A DNA stretch of 64,000 nucleotides from an uncultured Eggerthella sp. (GCA_902464295.1 CABQIW010000002.1:18407-82406), one strand, 5' to 3'; positions 34,024 to 43,872 are shown, numbered from the stretch's first letter. Program-made: numbers and translations. Notes: generated from the letters alone by a model not told the origin.

Positions 34024-35289
34024 ATGGCACGGGCGCAACAAACACACTCTCATCGCACACCTTCGCCCCCTCGTTCTCATTTGCAACGCGCTTCGAAAGA
34101 AGTGATGATCCCGCGTTTGATGGTCATCCTTTCCACGGCTGCTCTGGTGGTGCTTGGCCTGGTGATGGTGTTTTCGGCATCGTCGGTAACGGCATTCGTC
34201 GAGCAGGGTGATGCTTATGGCGAGACTATCAAGCAGATCATCTTCGCGCTCATTGGCGTTGCGATTTGCGTTGGTGTGATCATCGCTTCCAAGGCGTTCG
34301 GATTCGAATTCATGACCTCGAAATTCGTTGTTTATGCCTTCTGGGGGCTTTGCGTTTTAGGTATTCTCGCTACGGCTGCATTGGGCAAAGAAGCGCTCGG
34401 TGCAAAACGCTGGCTCTATATCGGACCCGTTTCCATTCAGGTTGCCGAGTTCATGAAGATCGCGCTCGTGCTCATGAGTGCGCGTATCATGATCGAATTC
34501 AACGAAGGCATGGATGCGCTCAAGGTGTTCGTGCGCTGTGCGATTTTCATCGTGGCACCACTTGCGCTGCTCTTCGTGCTTCAGTCTGATTTGGGCACCA
34601 CGGTCATCTGCTTGGTGGCCATCTTCGCGATCCTTATCCTAGGCGGCGTGCCGGCTCGTTGGATCGTACTGTTGCTCGTGCTCATCGCGGCGCTCGTTGT
34701 CGCGGCGATCGCGGCTGCTCCTTACCGTATGACACGCTTTCTCACTTTCCTCGATCCGTGGGGGAATGCTGAAGGCGATGGCTATCAGATCGTGCATTCG
34801 CTTCAGGCGCTCGCATCAGGCGGGCTCTTCGGTGTGGGTTTGGGCAATTCCTATGAGAAGCTCCAATACCTCCCTGAAGCAGAGACCGACTTCATCTTCG
34901 CGATTATCGGCGAAGAGCTCGGCCTTATCGGTGCGATGGTGGTGGTCGCGCTCTTCGTGGTGTTTCTTTATGGGGGTTATTGTATTGCGAAGGATGCGTC
35001 CACGAATTATGGCATGCTCATCGCTGGTGCGCTCACGACCATGCTCGTAGCGCAAGCCTTCATCAATATCCTATGTGTGATCGGCTTCTTCCCGATCACA
35101 GGCAAACCGTTGCCTTTCATATCATCGGGTGGTTCGTCGCTTATCAGCTCGCTGTTGATCGTCGGCATCATCCTGTCGGTTTCCTTCACGAGCGAGCCTG
35201 CTGAAACGCCTTACCAGGAGCGACGTGAAAAGCTTCACGTTGTTTCTTCAGTCGATGGCGGGGGATATCAACGCTCGAAGAGGCGATAG
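34024..35289 (+). CDS. ftsW: septal peptidoglycan glycosyltransferase FtsW
   Basis: 421 residues, SEDS family, about ten transmembrane helices. Signatures: MVFSASSVTAF at the first helix pair, KRWLYIGPVSIQVAEFMKIALV, LQSDLGTT, the YQIVHSLQALASGGLFGVGLGNSYEK loop, and LPFISSGGSSLISS at the end. It polymerises lipid II with FtsI at the division site. The place between murD and murG is the canonical one. The first 35 residues are a basic, His/Pro-rich cytoplasmic tail. Confidence 0.96.
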   Translation: MARAQQTHSHRTPSPPRSHLQRASKEVMIPRLMVILSTAALVVLGLVMVFSASSVTAFVEQGDAYGETIKQIIFALIGVAICVGVIIASKAFGFEFMTSKFVVYAFWGLCVLGILATAALGKEALGAKRWLYIGPVSIQVAEFMKIALVLMSARIMIEFNEGMDALKVFVRCAIFIVAPLALLFVLQSDLGTTVICLVAIFAILILGGVPARWIVLLLVLIAALVVAAIAAAPYRMTRFLTFLDPWGNAEGDGYQIVHSLQALASGGLFGVGLGNSYEKLQYLPEAETDFIFAIIGEELGLIGAMVVVALFVVFLYGGYCIAKDASTNYGMLIAGALTTMLVAQAFINILCVIGFFPITGKPLPFISSGGSSLISSLLIVGIILSVSFTSEPAETPYQERREKLHVVSSVDGGGYQRSKRR

Positions 35290-35301
35290 TAAGGAGCGCA
35301 T

Positions 35302-36402
35302 ATGCGTATCGTGCTTTCAGGTGGTGGTACCGCCGGTCATATCAATCCTGCGCTCGCGCTTGCTGAGACGCTGGAAGAGCAAGGTCATGAGGTCTTCTAT
35401 GCGGGCACGCCGCAGGGCGTCGAGGCGCGTCTGGTGAAAGAAGCGGGATTGCCGTTCAAGGCTTTCGAGGCGAGCGGGTTCGACCGCGCTCATCCGCTCA
35501 CGTTGCCCAAGGCACTGCGTACCATCCAGAAGAGCACGAAGCGTGCGAAGGAGTGGTTCGCCGATATCAAACCCGATGTGGTGGTCGCGTTCGGCGGATA
35601 TGTGTGCATCCCAGTGAGTCGGGCGGCAGAAGCGCTCGGTATTCCGCTCGTGATCCATGAGCAGAATTCGGTCATGGGTATGGCCAATGCGTATCTTTCG
35701 AAGGGGGCTGCTTGTGTTGCGCTCACCTACGAAGTTGCGGGCGAGCAGGTGGCGGATAAGAGCAAGATCGTGGTTACGGGAAACCCTGTGCGCAAATCGA
35801 TCTTCACCTCTACGCGCGAAGAAGGACGTGCGTATTTGGGCATTCCTGAAGATGCGCTCATGCTGCTCGTATTCGGGGGAAGCTTAGGCGCGCGCCATTT
35901 GAACAGTGCTATCGCCTCTCTCAAGGACCGGCTTCTTGCCCTCGATGATCTCTACATCATGCACGTTACCGGCCCGAAGGAACTGGAGGCGGTCGAAGCT
36001 GCGCTCGATCTGAGCGAGGCAGAGCGTGCACGTTATCAGGTGCTCGGCTACCAGGATCATATGGGTGAGGCCATGGCGGCCTGCGACATGGTCGTGTCGC
36101 GTGCTGGAGCCACTTCGCTGGCAGAGATCTCTGCGCGCCGTATCCCGGCGTTGCTCGTGCCGTTTCCCTATGCAACGGCCGACCATCAAACTACCAACGC
36201 GAAGGCCTATGTCGAGCGCGGTGCGGCCTTGATGATCGCGGACGCAGACGTAGAATCGGACGAATTCGCTACGCTGGTGTTCGATCTTGTAGACAGCGAA
36301 ACATTGCGCGATTCCATGCGTGAGGCGGCAGCGACCTTTGAGACGCAGGACGCAGCCGCGAAGTTAGCAGATGTGGTATTGGCGGCAGCGAAGACGCGCT
36401 AA
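35302..36402 (+). CDS. murG: UDP-GlcNAc:lipid I N-acetylglucosaminyltransferase MurG
   Basis: 366 residues of the GT-B glycosyltransferase fold. It has the N-terminal loop SGGGTAGHINPALALAETL, the second glycine loop GGYVCIPVSRAA, IHEQNSVMGMAN, FGGSLGARHLN and the C-terminal SRAGATSLAEISA with PFPYATADHQTTNA for UDP-GlcNAc binding. It turns lipid I into lipid II at the inner membrane face. AAGGAG precedes the start; murC follows 36 nt later. Confidence 0.97.
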   Translation: MRIVLSGGGTAGHINPALALAETLEEQGHEVFYAGTPQGVEARLVKEAGLPFKAFEASGFDRAHPLTLPKALRTIQKSTKRAKEWFADIKPDVVVAFGGYVCIPVSRAAEALGIPLVIHEQNSVMGMANAYLSKGAACVALTYEVAGEQVADKSKIVVTGNPVRKSIFTSTREEGRAYLGIPEDALMLLVFGGSLGARHLNSAIASLKDRLLALDDLYIMHVTGPKELEAVEAALDLSEAERARYQVLGYQDHMGEAMAACDMVVSRAGATSLAEISARRIPALLVPFPYATADHQTTNAKAYVERGAALMIADADVESDEFATLVFDLVDSETLRDSMREAAATFETQDAAAKLADVVLAAAKTR

Positions 36403-36437
36403 TCCTTTACAATGTGGTGCGGATGAGGAGGCAGTGC

Positions 36438-37859
36438 GTGAGTCATTTCGACAAGAAAAAGATCCATTTCATCGGCATCGGTGGTGTGGGCATGAGCGGC
36501 ATCGCTCATGTTGCGCAGGAGCAGGGTCATAGCGTATCTGGCTCCGATCTGCGCGAAAGTCGCTATACCAATCAACTGAAGGATGCTGGCATCCGCATCT
36601 TCATCGGTCAGCGTGCTGAGAACATCCCTGCTGTCGATCCTGATATCGTGGTAGTTTCCACGGCGATTCGAGAAGATAATCCTGAACTGAAGGCCGCGCG
36701 TGAGGCAGGCATCGAGATCTGGCATCGCGCCAAGATGCTCGCAGCGCTCGGTGTGGGCAAATCCACGCTTGCGGTAGCGGGTACGCATGGCAAGACCACA
36801 TCCTCTTCCATGCTCGCATCGCTCATCGATGGGATCGGACTCGATCCAACGTTTCTGATCGGCGGCATCGTGCGTGCGTACAACTCGAACGCGCATAGTG
36901 GCAAGGGTGAATACTACGTGGTCGAAGCCGATGAGAGCGATCAGTCGTTCATCCATCTCGACCCGAGCGCAGTGCTCATCACGAATATCGAGGCCGACCA
37001 TCTCGATCACTACGAAGACCTCGATGAGATCTATAAGCTCTTCAGCGATTTCATGATGCTCGTGCCTGAAGATGGCTGTTGTGTGGTTTGCGGTGAAGAT
37101 GAAGAGTTGGTGCGGGTTGCACGCTCTACTGGTCGCAAGATCTACACCTATGGATTCGGCGAAGCATTCGACACCACCGTTTCAAATTACCAAACCCATG
37201 GCCTGGCTACTTCGTTCGATATTGCCTTGCCCGATGGTAGTTCATATAGCTGCCAGATCAAGCAGAACCCTGGGCGCCACAATGCGCTCAATGCGGCAGG
37301 TGTGCTCACGCTCATGTGGGCGCGCGGATTCGATATTGCGGCAGCGGTTGAAGCGTTGAAGGATTTTGCGGGCGTGCGTCGTCGTTTCGATCGCGTAGGT
37401 GAGGCGGATGGTATCACCATCGTGGACGATTATGCGCATCATCCTACCGAGATCGCTGCCACGATCGAGGCGGCCAAATCGCTCGATTTCAATCATGTGC
37501 ACGTGCTCTTCCAGCCGCATCGCTATTCGCGTGTGAAGCTCTTCACCGAGGTGCTGCGCGATGAATTCGGACGTGCCTTCGATAAGGCCGATCGCGTCAC
37601 GTTCATGGATGTGTATTCGGCAGGCGAAGCACCGGTCCCTGGTGTTACGGGAGCAACATTCATGCAAGTGGTGCTCGATCATGAGGGCCATCCCGAGCAG
37701 ACTTCGTTCGTTCCGCATCGCATGAAGGTGGTGCCAGCGCTGCTCGAAGTGCTCGAGCCGGGCGATCTGATCATCACGATGGGAGCGGGCGATGTGACCG
37801 CGATCGGACCTGAGCTGCTCGCTTCTCTCAAAGAACGTGAATTGGAGGATCGCGACTGA
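36438..37859 (+). CDS. murC: UDP-N-acetylmuramate-L-alanine ligase MurC
   Basis: 473 residues from GTG at 36438, which has AGGAGG six nt upstream; an in-frame GTG at 36414 lacks a good site. It has the N-terminal HFIGIGGVGMSGIAHV, the ATP loop AVAGTHGKTTSSSM, YYVVEADESDQSF, the DHLDHYED block and the C-terminal VVDDYAHHPTEI. It adds L-Ala to UDP-MurNAc, the first peptide step. Its TGA overlaps the murB ATG (TGATG). Confidence 0.96.
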   Translation: MSHFDKKKIHFIGIGGVGMSGIAHVAQEQGHSVSGSDLRESRYTNQLKDAGIRIFIGQRAENIPAVDPDIVVVSTAIREDNPELKAAREAGIEIWHRAKMLAALGVGKSTLAVAGTHGKTTSSSMLASLIDGIGLDPTFLIGGIVRAYNSNAHSGKGEYYVVEADESDQSFIHLDPSAVLITNIEADHLDHYEDLDEIYKLFSDFMMLVPEDGCCVVCGEDEELVRVARSTGRKIYTYGFGEAFDTTVSNYQTHGLATSFDIALPDGSSYSCQIKQNPGRHNALNAAGVLTLMWARGFDIAAAVEALKDFAGVRRRFDRVGEADGITIVDDYAHHPTEIAATIEAAKSLDFNHVHVLFQPHRYSRVKLFTEVLRDEFGRAFDKADRVTFMDVYSAGEAPVPGVTGATFMQVVLDHEGHPEQTSFVPHRMKVVPALLEVLEPGDLIITMGAGDVTAIGPELLASLKERELEDRD

Positions 37860-38797
37860 TGGCGCGACACGCTTCTGATCTTGAATTACTACGGTTCGAG
37901 GAGAGTTTCGACGGTGAGATCCGCTTAGATGAACCGCTTTCCAAGCATACGAGCTATCGCATCGGTGGTCCTGCGCGTGCCTATATCCTCGTGAATTCGC
38001 CAGCGGCTCTTTCGGCGGCGCTTGCTGCTTGCAAAGCTGATGAATGCCTCTGGGTCGTTGTGGGCAAGGGGAGCAATCTCCTTGTTTCCGACGCGGGCTT
38101 CAAGGGTGCGGTCATCGCGCTTGCCGGCGAGTTCAGGAACTGGAAATTCGACGAAGAGAATGCACGCGTGGTCGTGGGTGCCGGTACCACCTTGTCTCGC
38201 TTGGTCCAAGAGGTCTTCCATCGAGGATACAGCGGCATGGAATTCGCGGTCGGAACCCCAGGGAGCGTGGGCGGCGCGGTGCGTATGAACGCGGGGACGA
38301 AAGACGATTGGATCGGTTCGCGTGTGGTATCGGTTACCACGTTCGCACCTGATCAGGGCTTGAAGCGCTATGCGCCGAGCGATATCGAATGGGCTTATCG
38401 CTCCACATCGTTCGCGCCCGACGAGATCATCGTCGAGGTCGAACTGCAACTCACCCCGGCGCTCTCAGGCAACATCCACGATAAGATGCGCACGCTCCTC
38501 GAGCGACGCAAGGCTTCGCAACCCCTCGAGTACCCTTCTTGCGGAAGCGTGTTCAAGAATCCTGAAGGTGCTTCAGCTGGTGCTCTTATCGATGAAGTGG
38601 GGCTTAAGGGGAGTATGTGTGGAGGCGCACAAATCTCGGAAAAACATGCTAATTTTATTGTGAACAAGAACAAGGCTTGCGCATCTGACGTGCTTGCGCT
38701 CATCAAGCGCGCACAAGAAAAAGTGAAGGAACACTATGGCATCGAACTTCAACCGGAGGTCAAATTCCTTGGGTTCGAAGAAGAATTCAAGAGCTGA
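37859..38797 (+). CDS. murB: UDP-N-acetylenolpyruvoylglucosamine reductase MurB
   Basis: 312 residues, FAD-dependent type II MurB. It has HTSYRIGGPARAYI, the FAD-binding VVGKGSNLLVSDAGF, GMEFAVGTPGSVGGAVRMNAG, the RSTSF block, and the catalytic serine segment PSCGSVFKNPEG, with a C-terminal Glu in LQPEVKFLG. It makes UDP-MurNAc. The last 62 nt are overlapped by the start of ftsQ in another frame. Confidence 0.96.
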   Translation: MARHASDLELLRFEESFDGEIRLDEPLSKHTSYRIGGPARAYILVNSPAALSAALAACKADECLWVVVGKGSNLLVSDAGFKGAVIALAGEFRNWKFDEENARVVVGAGTTLSRLVQEVFHRGYSGMEFAVGTPGSVGGAVRMNAGTKDDWIGSRVVSVTTFAPDQGLKRYAPSDIEWAYRSTSFAPDEIIVEVELQLTPALSGNIHDKMRTLLERRKASQPLEYPSCGSVFKNPEGASAGALIDEVGLKGSMCGGAQISEKHANFIVNKNKACASDVLALIKRAQEKVKEHYGIELQPEVKFLGFEEEFKS

Positions 38798-39965
38798 TAA
38801 GACCTCAGCCTTGCCTTCTTCGGTCAAGGGACGTCCGAGCCAGGATCGTTCGGTGCGCATGCCTCAGAACAATCGTGCAAGCGCCAAGAAGCAAACTGCT
38901 GCTCGGCCTCCACAACGGCGCGTTTCGCACAGTGCTTATCGCGATGCGAACGTATCACTTCCTTCGAATCGCGCGCGCAATACGCGTCCTGCTCCCGTTT
39001 CTTCGCACGCGAATTCGCGCCGCACATCGAGTTACGGGTCAAGCCTTCCTAATGTCGATAGCAGCTACCTTGCAGGTCAGGGTTCACGCTCGCAGAGGAG
39101 CAGCGGAGCGCGTCAGACGTATCGTAACGAGCCGTTGCGTTCAGTGAGCGTTTCTCAGGTGCGTTCGAATCGCCGTCAAACTCAGCAGAAGAAATCGCGC
39201 AAAGGGCTCATCATCGGCATCGTGGCGGTCATTATCGTGGCGGTGCTTGCGGTGGGGCTCTTCATCTTGAGTCGCACGGACTTGTTCCCCGTGAACAAGA
39301 TCACCGTTTCGGGCGTGCATCATCTTACCGACCAGAAAACCGCACAGCTCGCAGCGGTTCCTGAGGGAACGACGTTACTCAATGTAGATACCGGTGGCAT
39401 CGAAGGGCGTCTGGAATCGAACCCTTGGGTCTTGGATGCTTCTGTCGAGCGCCATTTTCCTGACACGCTCAACTTGAACATCACCGAGCGCGATATCGTG
39501 GCGGTGGTCGATGTGGTGATCGACGATAACGACAATCAGCAAACCTGGGCGCTCGCTTCGGATGGTACGTGGCTCATGCAGATTCCCGATCGCAACAGCG
39601 AAGAGGGTCAGCAGCTCGCACCACAGGTCTATGAGGATGCTGATGCGGCGCTGCATATCTCGAGCGTGCCGTACGGTGCGGTTCCTGAGGCTGGTTCGCA
39701 ATGCAACAACCCCAACATCTCGAACGCCCTTGCTATCATCGATGGCATGTCGACGGAGCTTGCCGACCAGGTGAAGTCGGTCTCTGCAGCAAGTTCTGAT
39801 TCGACCGCGCTCACCTTGAACAATGGGGTCGAGATCGCGTTCGGCGATTCATCGGACATTCGCGATAAAGAACGCGTCTGCCTGGAACTCATGCGTGAGC
39901 ACCCCGGCAAGATCGCTTATATCAACGTGCGCACGGTGAATAAACCGATCTGGCGTGCAGTTTAG
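38736..39965 (+). CDS. ftsQ: cell division protein FtsQ/DivIB
   Basis: 409 residues. Residues 1-155 are a long basic, Arg/Ser/Gln-rich cytoplasmic region likely to be disordered, then a transmembrane helix (GLIIGIVAVIIVAVLAVGLFIL), the POTRA domain (FPVNKITVSGVHHLT ... TTLLNVDTGGIEGRLESNPWVLDASVERHFPDTL) and the FtsQ beta domain. It bridges early and late divisome proteins. The ATG at 38736 has AAGGA five nt upstream and lies 62 nt inside murB. Cytoplasmic tails of FtsQ are usually much shorter. Confidence 0.93.
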   Translation: MASNFNRRSNSLGSKKNSRADKTSALPSSVKGRPSQDRSVRMPQNNRASAKKQTAARPPQRRVSHSAYRDANVSLPSNRARNTRPAPVSSHANSRRTSSYGSSLPNVDSSYLAGQGSRSQRSSGARQTYRNEPLRSVSVSQVRSNRRQTQQKKSRKGLIIGIVAVIIVAVLAVGLFILSRTDLFPVNKITVSGVHHLTDQKTAQLAAVPEGTTLLNVDTGGIEGRLESNPWVLDASVERHFPDTLNLNITERDIVAVVDVVIDDNDNQQTWALASDGTWLMQIPDRNSEEGQQLAPQVYEDADAALHISSVPYGAVPEAGSQCNNPNISNALAIIDGMSTELADQVKSVSAASSDSTALTLNNGVEIAFGDSSDIRDKERVCLELMREHPGKIAYINVRTVNKPIWRAV

Positions 39966-39986
39966 TTACATTTGAGCAGTTTATTG

Positions 39987-40015
39987 TTTTCAATCAATCG
40001 GCTCTTGTGTACAAT
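39987..40015 (+). promoter_or_regulatory. candidate ftsZ promoter
   Basis: TTTTCA (39987-39992) and TACAAT (40010-40015) are separated by 17 nt in the 118-nt, AT-rich gap between ftsQ and ftsZ. The -35 matches consensus at four positions. This would give ftsZ and the genes behind it their own promoter inside the cluster. Confidence 0.55.
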
Positions 40016-40083
40016 TAATCCAAGTATTCGCGGGTAGGCATTCCCGTAGGTATGATTTCTTAAATATTGAAAGCGGGCATGTT

Positions 40084-41220
40084 ATGCAACAAATATTAGG
40101 CGCTGATAATCTTGCAGTCATCAAGGTTGTAGGAGTTGGCGGCGGCGGCACGAACGCGGTAAACCGCATGGTTGAAGCGGGCGTGCGCGGTGTTGAATTC
40201 ATCGCAGTGAACACCGATCGCCAGGCACTGCTTCTCTCTGATGCAGACAAGACCATCCACATCGGCGAAGAGCTTACGCGCGGTTTGGGTGCAGGTGCGA
40301 ATCCTGAGATCGGTTGCCAGGCAGCAGAGGAGTCTCGCGCAGAGATCCGCGAAGCGCTCGCTGATGCCGACATGGTGTTCGTTACTGCTGGTGAAGGCGG
40401 CGGCACGGGCACGGGCGCTGCACCAGTCGTTGCCGAGATCGCCCGCGAAGAGATCGGCGCACTTACGGTAGGCATTGTCACGAAGCCTTTCAGCTTCGAA
40501 GGCCGTCTCCGTCGTAACCAGGCAGAGCAGGGCATCGACTTCCTTTCCATGAAGGTCGATACGCTCATCGTCATCCCGAACGATCGCTTGCTCGAGATCG
40601 TCGACAAGAAGACCAGCATGCTCGATGCGTTCCGTATTGCAGACGACACGCTGCGTCAGGGCATCCAGGGTGTCACCGACCTCATCACCATCCCGGGTCT
40701 CATCAACCTCGACTTCGCGGATATCCGCACGGTCATGAAGGATGCCGGCACGGCTATGATGGGCATCGGCATCTCCTCGGGCGAATCGCGTGCGCTCGAT
40801 GCGGCTCAGCAAGCTATCAATTCCAACTTGCTCGAAACCTCCATCGCAGGTGCTTCCCGCATCCTCTTTTCCATCGCGGGCGGCCCGAGTCTTGCGCTTT
40901 CCGAAGTGGACGAAGCAGCGCGCGTGGTCGAAGCAGTGGCCGACGAGAACGCGAACATCATCTACGGCCAGATCGTCGATCCGGAAATGCAGGAAGAAGT
41001 GCGCATCACGGTCATCGCAACCGGGTTCAAAGCGAACACTGCGCAATCTGCCATGGATTTCTCTCGCAAAGATAACGTATTCAACTCCACTACGCCGCGC
41101 AATGGCGCGCAGCAAAACCAGGCTCCTCAGCAAACGCAGAGCACTTATCAGCAGCTCTACTCCAACGAGCCACGTTTTGCCGACGAGGATTACATCCCCG
41201 ATTTCCTGAAGCGCCAGTAA
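40084..41220 (+). CDS. ftsZ: cell division GTPase FtsZ
   Basis: 378 residues. It has the tubulin/FtsZ GTP-binding [15 protein letters not shown], the tubulin signature [11 protein letters not shown], the [12 protein letters not shown]7 synergy loop, and the C-terminal conserved peptide [12 protein letters not shown] that binds SepF or FtsQ-type partners. A Gln/Asn-rich linker of about 45 residues precedes it. It forms the Z-ring. No ftsA is present; SepF (42961) takes the membrane-tether role, as in other actinobacteria. Confidence 0.98.
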   Translation: MQQILGADNLAVIKVVGVGGGGTNAVNRMVEAGVRGVEFIAVNTDRQALLLSDADKTIHIGEELTRGLGAGANPEIGCQAAEESRAEIREALADADMVFVTAGEGGGTGTGAAPVVAEIAREEIGALTVGIVTKPFSFEGRLRRNQAEQGIDFLSMKVDTLIVIPNDRLLEIVDKKTSMLDAFRIADDTLRQGIQGVTDLITIPGLINLDFADIRTVMKDAGTAMMGIGISSGESRALDAAQQAINSNLLETSIAGASRILFSIAGGPSLALSEVDEAARVVEAVADENANIIYGQIVDPEMQEEVRITVIATGFKANTAQSAMDFSRKDNVFNSTTPRNGAQQNQAPQQTQSTYQQLYSNEPRFADEDYIPDFLKRQ

Positions 41221-41268
41221 GCGCATAAGAGAGACGCACATATCGCGTCTCCGCCTGAAAGGTTTGAT

Positions 41269-42117
41269 ATGACAGCCCTCATCTTGCCACGACCAACGCT
41301 CGATGAGGGCTGTTTTGCGTCTGTGCCTGTTTTCACCGATGAAGCACTCTTCGAAGCGTGCGGCGTGCGCATCGCGTTCACTATGCGCGAAGGCGGCGTG
41401 AGCGAAGGGCCTTATGCTTCGCTCAATCTGGGTTCGCATGTACAAGACGATCTTGATAAGGTGCTTCAGAACCGTGCATTGCTCTTCTCTGCGCTAGCCT
41501 CTTCACTCGAAGTATCCGAAGAGGCACTTATCGTTCCAAAGCAAGTGCATGGCGATACGGTGCTCACGGTTGAGGCGGCACGTGAGGTTGTCAGTGTGCA
41601 GCGGGCAGCGGCTGAAGGCGCCGATGGGATCATCGTTTCCGCGCGTGAGGTGGGAGCGCTCTTGTGCTTTGCTGATTGCGTGCCGGTTATCATCGTGCTG
41701 CCTACGGGCCGTTTCGCGGTCGTGCATGCAGGTTGGCGCGGCGTTGAGAACGAGATCGCAGCGAAAGCGCTCGATCTCATGCTCGACCAAGAGTGCCAGG
41801 AGCACGGCTTTAGTCGAAGAGAACTCGCAGACCAAACCAATGTCTATATCGGTCCTTATATCCATCGCGAATGCTTTGAAACGGGCGCAGATGTTCATGC
41901 CCTTTTCGTTGCCAAATTCGGCGAGGAGTGCCGTTTCGATGAGAAGCATATCGATCTGGGAGCTGCCTTGCGCGTTCAGCTCGTTGAGCGCGGCATTGAC
42001 CCGGTGCGTATCTGCGATCTGGGCTGTTGCACGGTATGTGAGAATGATCGTTTCTTCTCCTTCAGGGCGCAAGATGGTGTGTCGGGGCGCCACGGTGCGT
42101 TCGCGATCCGTCTCTAA
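41269..42117 (+). CDS. pgeF: PgeF/YlmD family laccase-domain protein
   Basis: 282 residues of the multicopper-oxidase-like DUF152 fold (YfiH/YlmD). Metal ligands are present: H in PKQVHGD, C in CFADCVPV and H in VVHAGWRG, with the conserved GADGIIV and GPYIHRECFE. E. coli PgeF removes wrongly added L-Ser from peptidoglycan precursors, and related proteins act on purine nucleosides. The position after ftsZ is conserved in Gram-positives. The role here is inferred from the family. Confidence 0.9.
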   Translation: MTALILPRPTLDEGCFASVPVFTDEALFEACGVRIAFTMREGGVSEGPYASLNLGSHVQDDLDKVLQNRALLFSALASSLEVSEEALIVPKQVHGDTVLTVEAAREVVSVQRAAAEGADGIIVSAREVGALLCFADCVPVIIVLPTGRFAVVHAGWRGVENEIAAKALDLMLDQECQEHGFSRRELADQTNVYIGPYIHRECFETGADVHALFVAKFGEECRFDEKHIDLGAALRVQLVERGIDPVRICDLGCCTVCENDRFFSFRAQDGVSGRHGAFAIRL

Positions 42118-42210
42118 CATCGTTTACGGTTCAGCAGCATGCCCGCGCCCTTTTCCCAGGTGCGGTATAGTAGGATAAAGACGATACGCAACTTCGAAGG
42201 AGCATCCGGT

Positions 42211-42903
42211 ATGTCAATAAAAGAGCGGTATGAGCGTGTGCGTGCTGAAGTGGACCAGGCCTGTGAAAAGGCAGGTCGCAACCCGCGTGAGGTATTGCTG
42301 CTCGCAGTTTCTAAGACCGTTGACCTCGACCAGGTGCAGGAGGCTATCGAAGGTGGTGCGCATGCATTCGGCGAGAACCGCCCCGATGAACTTCTGCGCA
42401 AGCGCGCGGCGTTTCCCCAAGAGACGTGGCATTTCATCGGTAATATCCAATCGCGCCGCATCCACGATATCGTTTCTGCTGCAGACCTTATCCATTCGGT
42501 GTGCAAAGCAGAGCATCTTCCCAAGATCGATAAGGCAGCGGCAGAGATCGATAAGGTTCAACCGGTTTTGCTCGAAGTGAATGTTTCAGGCGAGGAATCT
42601 AAGAGCGGCTTTCGTCCTGATGAGGTGTATGAGGTCATCGTGCAGGCGGCGAATCTTCCCCATGTGCGCATCCAAGGACTCATGACCATGGCGCCACGTG
42701 CCGATGAAGAGGCGATCGAGCTATCCTTCGGCGGGCTTGCGAAACTGCGCGATGAATTGCAGGCGCACCTTGATCAAGCAGGCGTTGATGTCACGCTGTC
42801 TGATATTTCTATGGGTATGACCGAAGACTGGCCTCAAGCAGTCGAGCGAGGCACTACTATAGTAAGGGTTGGACGAGCGATATTCGATCCCTCGTTCGAG
42901 TAG
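42211..42903 (+). CDS. yggS: YggS family pyridoxal phosphate homeostasis protein
   Basis: 230 residues, single-domain type III PLP fold. The PLP lysine lies in LLAVSKTVDLDQV, followed by AFGENRPDELLRK, HFIGNIQSRR, LLEVNVSGEESKSGF, GLMTMAP and SMGMTEDWPQAVERGTTIVRVG. It controls intracellular PLP balance. The ATG at 42211 follows GAAGGAG; a further in-frame ATG at 42139 lies in the pgeF spacer. The ylmD-ylmE(yggS)-sepF-yggT-divIVA order is the classic Gram-positive one. Confidence 0.94.
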   Translation: MSIKERYERVRAEVDQACEKAGRNPREVLLLAVSKTVDLDQVQEAIEGGAHAFGENRPDELLRKRAAFPQETWHFIGNIQSRRIHDIVSAADLIHSVCKAEHLPKIDKAAAEIDKVQPVLLEVNVSGEESKSGFRPDEVYEVIVQAANLPHVRIQGLMTMAPRADEEAIELSFGGLAKLRDELQAHLDQAGVDVTLSDISMGMTEDWPQAVERGTTIVRVGRAIFDPSFE

Positions 42904-42960
42904 GACAGAGAGTCGTGTGCTTCAGTTGGTGGAGCGCAAGGCTTGTAAAGGAAAGGCTTT

Positions 42961-43872
42961 ATGGATTTTCCCAATCCTTCAAAATCTGCAGGAAGCTTCG
43001 TTGAAAGCATAAAGGACAAACTCAACTTCGGGTCGCGAAATGCCGAGAAGGACGATTACGCGCAAGAAGAGTACGATTACGAAGATTACGCGTACGACCC
43101 GAATTTCGACGATTATGGCGAATATGGCTACGATGAATCGTATGCGGTCGACTCTTATGGCGATTCCTATTCCGATACGTACACCACGCGCGATCCTTAT
43201 CGCACGCGCCCGGCACGCCTTGTCTCACTTGACGATATCAAGAGCACGACCTCGGCCTATGGGGTGATGACGCCTGAACAGCCGCGGAATTATAGCGTGC
43301 CTACCTCGTCGTCGGTCCCAGGATATCTCTCCAGTACGGCGGATTCTCGCTTTGGCACGCGTTCGAGCAGCCGCGTGAGCGTGAGCGCCGATCTCGATTC
43401 CGACCCAGCCGATACGATCGGTTTTGATCGACCTGAAACGGCGTATCGCGATTTCGTTTCGCCGTATCAGCGTCAAGATGCTGCGAAGACTTCGGTGATG
43501 CCCTCTACGGGTTCGAGTGGCCTTGATGGCCTGTTCGCTTCGACCGATCCTTCCGCATCGAGTCCCGCTCCTGCCAATCGCGGCTCAAGTGTTGGCGGGC
43601 ATTTCACCCGTAAGGTAGAGATCTTCGAGCCGAAGAACTTCGAAGAAGCGGTCAATATCGTCACCATGCTCAAAGAGGGGAGCGTGGTCATCTTGAACCT
43701 CAAGTATGTGAACGCGGGCCTCTCGAAGCGCATTCTCGATTTCGCATTCGGCGCGGTCGCAGCGCTCGATATGCAGATCACCTATGAAGCACCGCAGGTG
43801 TTCTCGATCATAAAGGATGGGAAGCTCACGCTCGTTGAGCGCGATCAACTGCGCCTCAAGAAGGTGCTCTAG
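42961..43872 (+). CDS. sepF: cell division protein SepF with a long tyrosine/aspartate-rich linker
   Basis: 303 residues, about twice the length of Bacillus SepF. An N-terminal amphipathic membrane-binding helix (SFVESIKDKLNF) is followed by a Tyr/Asp/Glu-rich stretch at 31-75, with repeated YDY/DDY words, then a Ser/Pro/Thr-rich linker to about 215. Residues about 218-303 form the SepF core (KVEIFEPKNFEEAVNIVTMLKEG, VVILNLKYVNAGLSKRILDFAFG). It anchors and bundles FtsZ filaments at the membrane. Confidence 0.94.
   Translation: MDFPNPSKSAGSFVESIKDKLNFGSRNAEKDDYAQEEYDYEDYAYDPNFDDYGEYGYDESYAVDSYGDSYSDTYTTRDPYRTRPARLVSLDDIKSTTSAYGVMTPEQPRNYSVPTSSSVPGYLSSTADSRFGTRSSSRVSVSADLDSDPADTIGFDRPETAYRDFVSPYQRQDAAKTSVMPSTGSSGLDGLFASTDPSASSPAPANRGSSVGGHFTRKVEIFEPKNFEEAVNIVTMLKEGSVVILNLKYVNAGLSKRILDFAFGAVAALDMQITYEAPQVFSIIKDGKLTLVERDQLRLKKVL

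Noticed and set aside
40096..41445. 449-residue minus-strand ORF opposite ftsZ
   Set aside because: Its protein has no recognisable domain and lies exactly over ftsZ; it reflects codon bias on the antisense strand.
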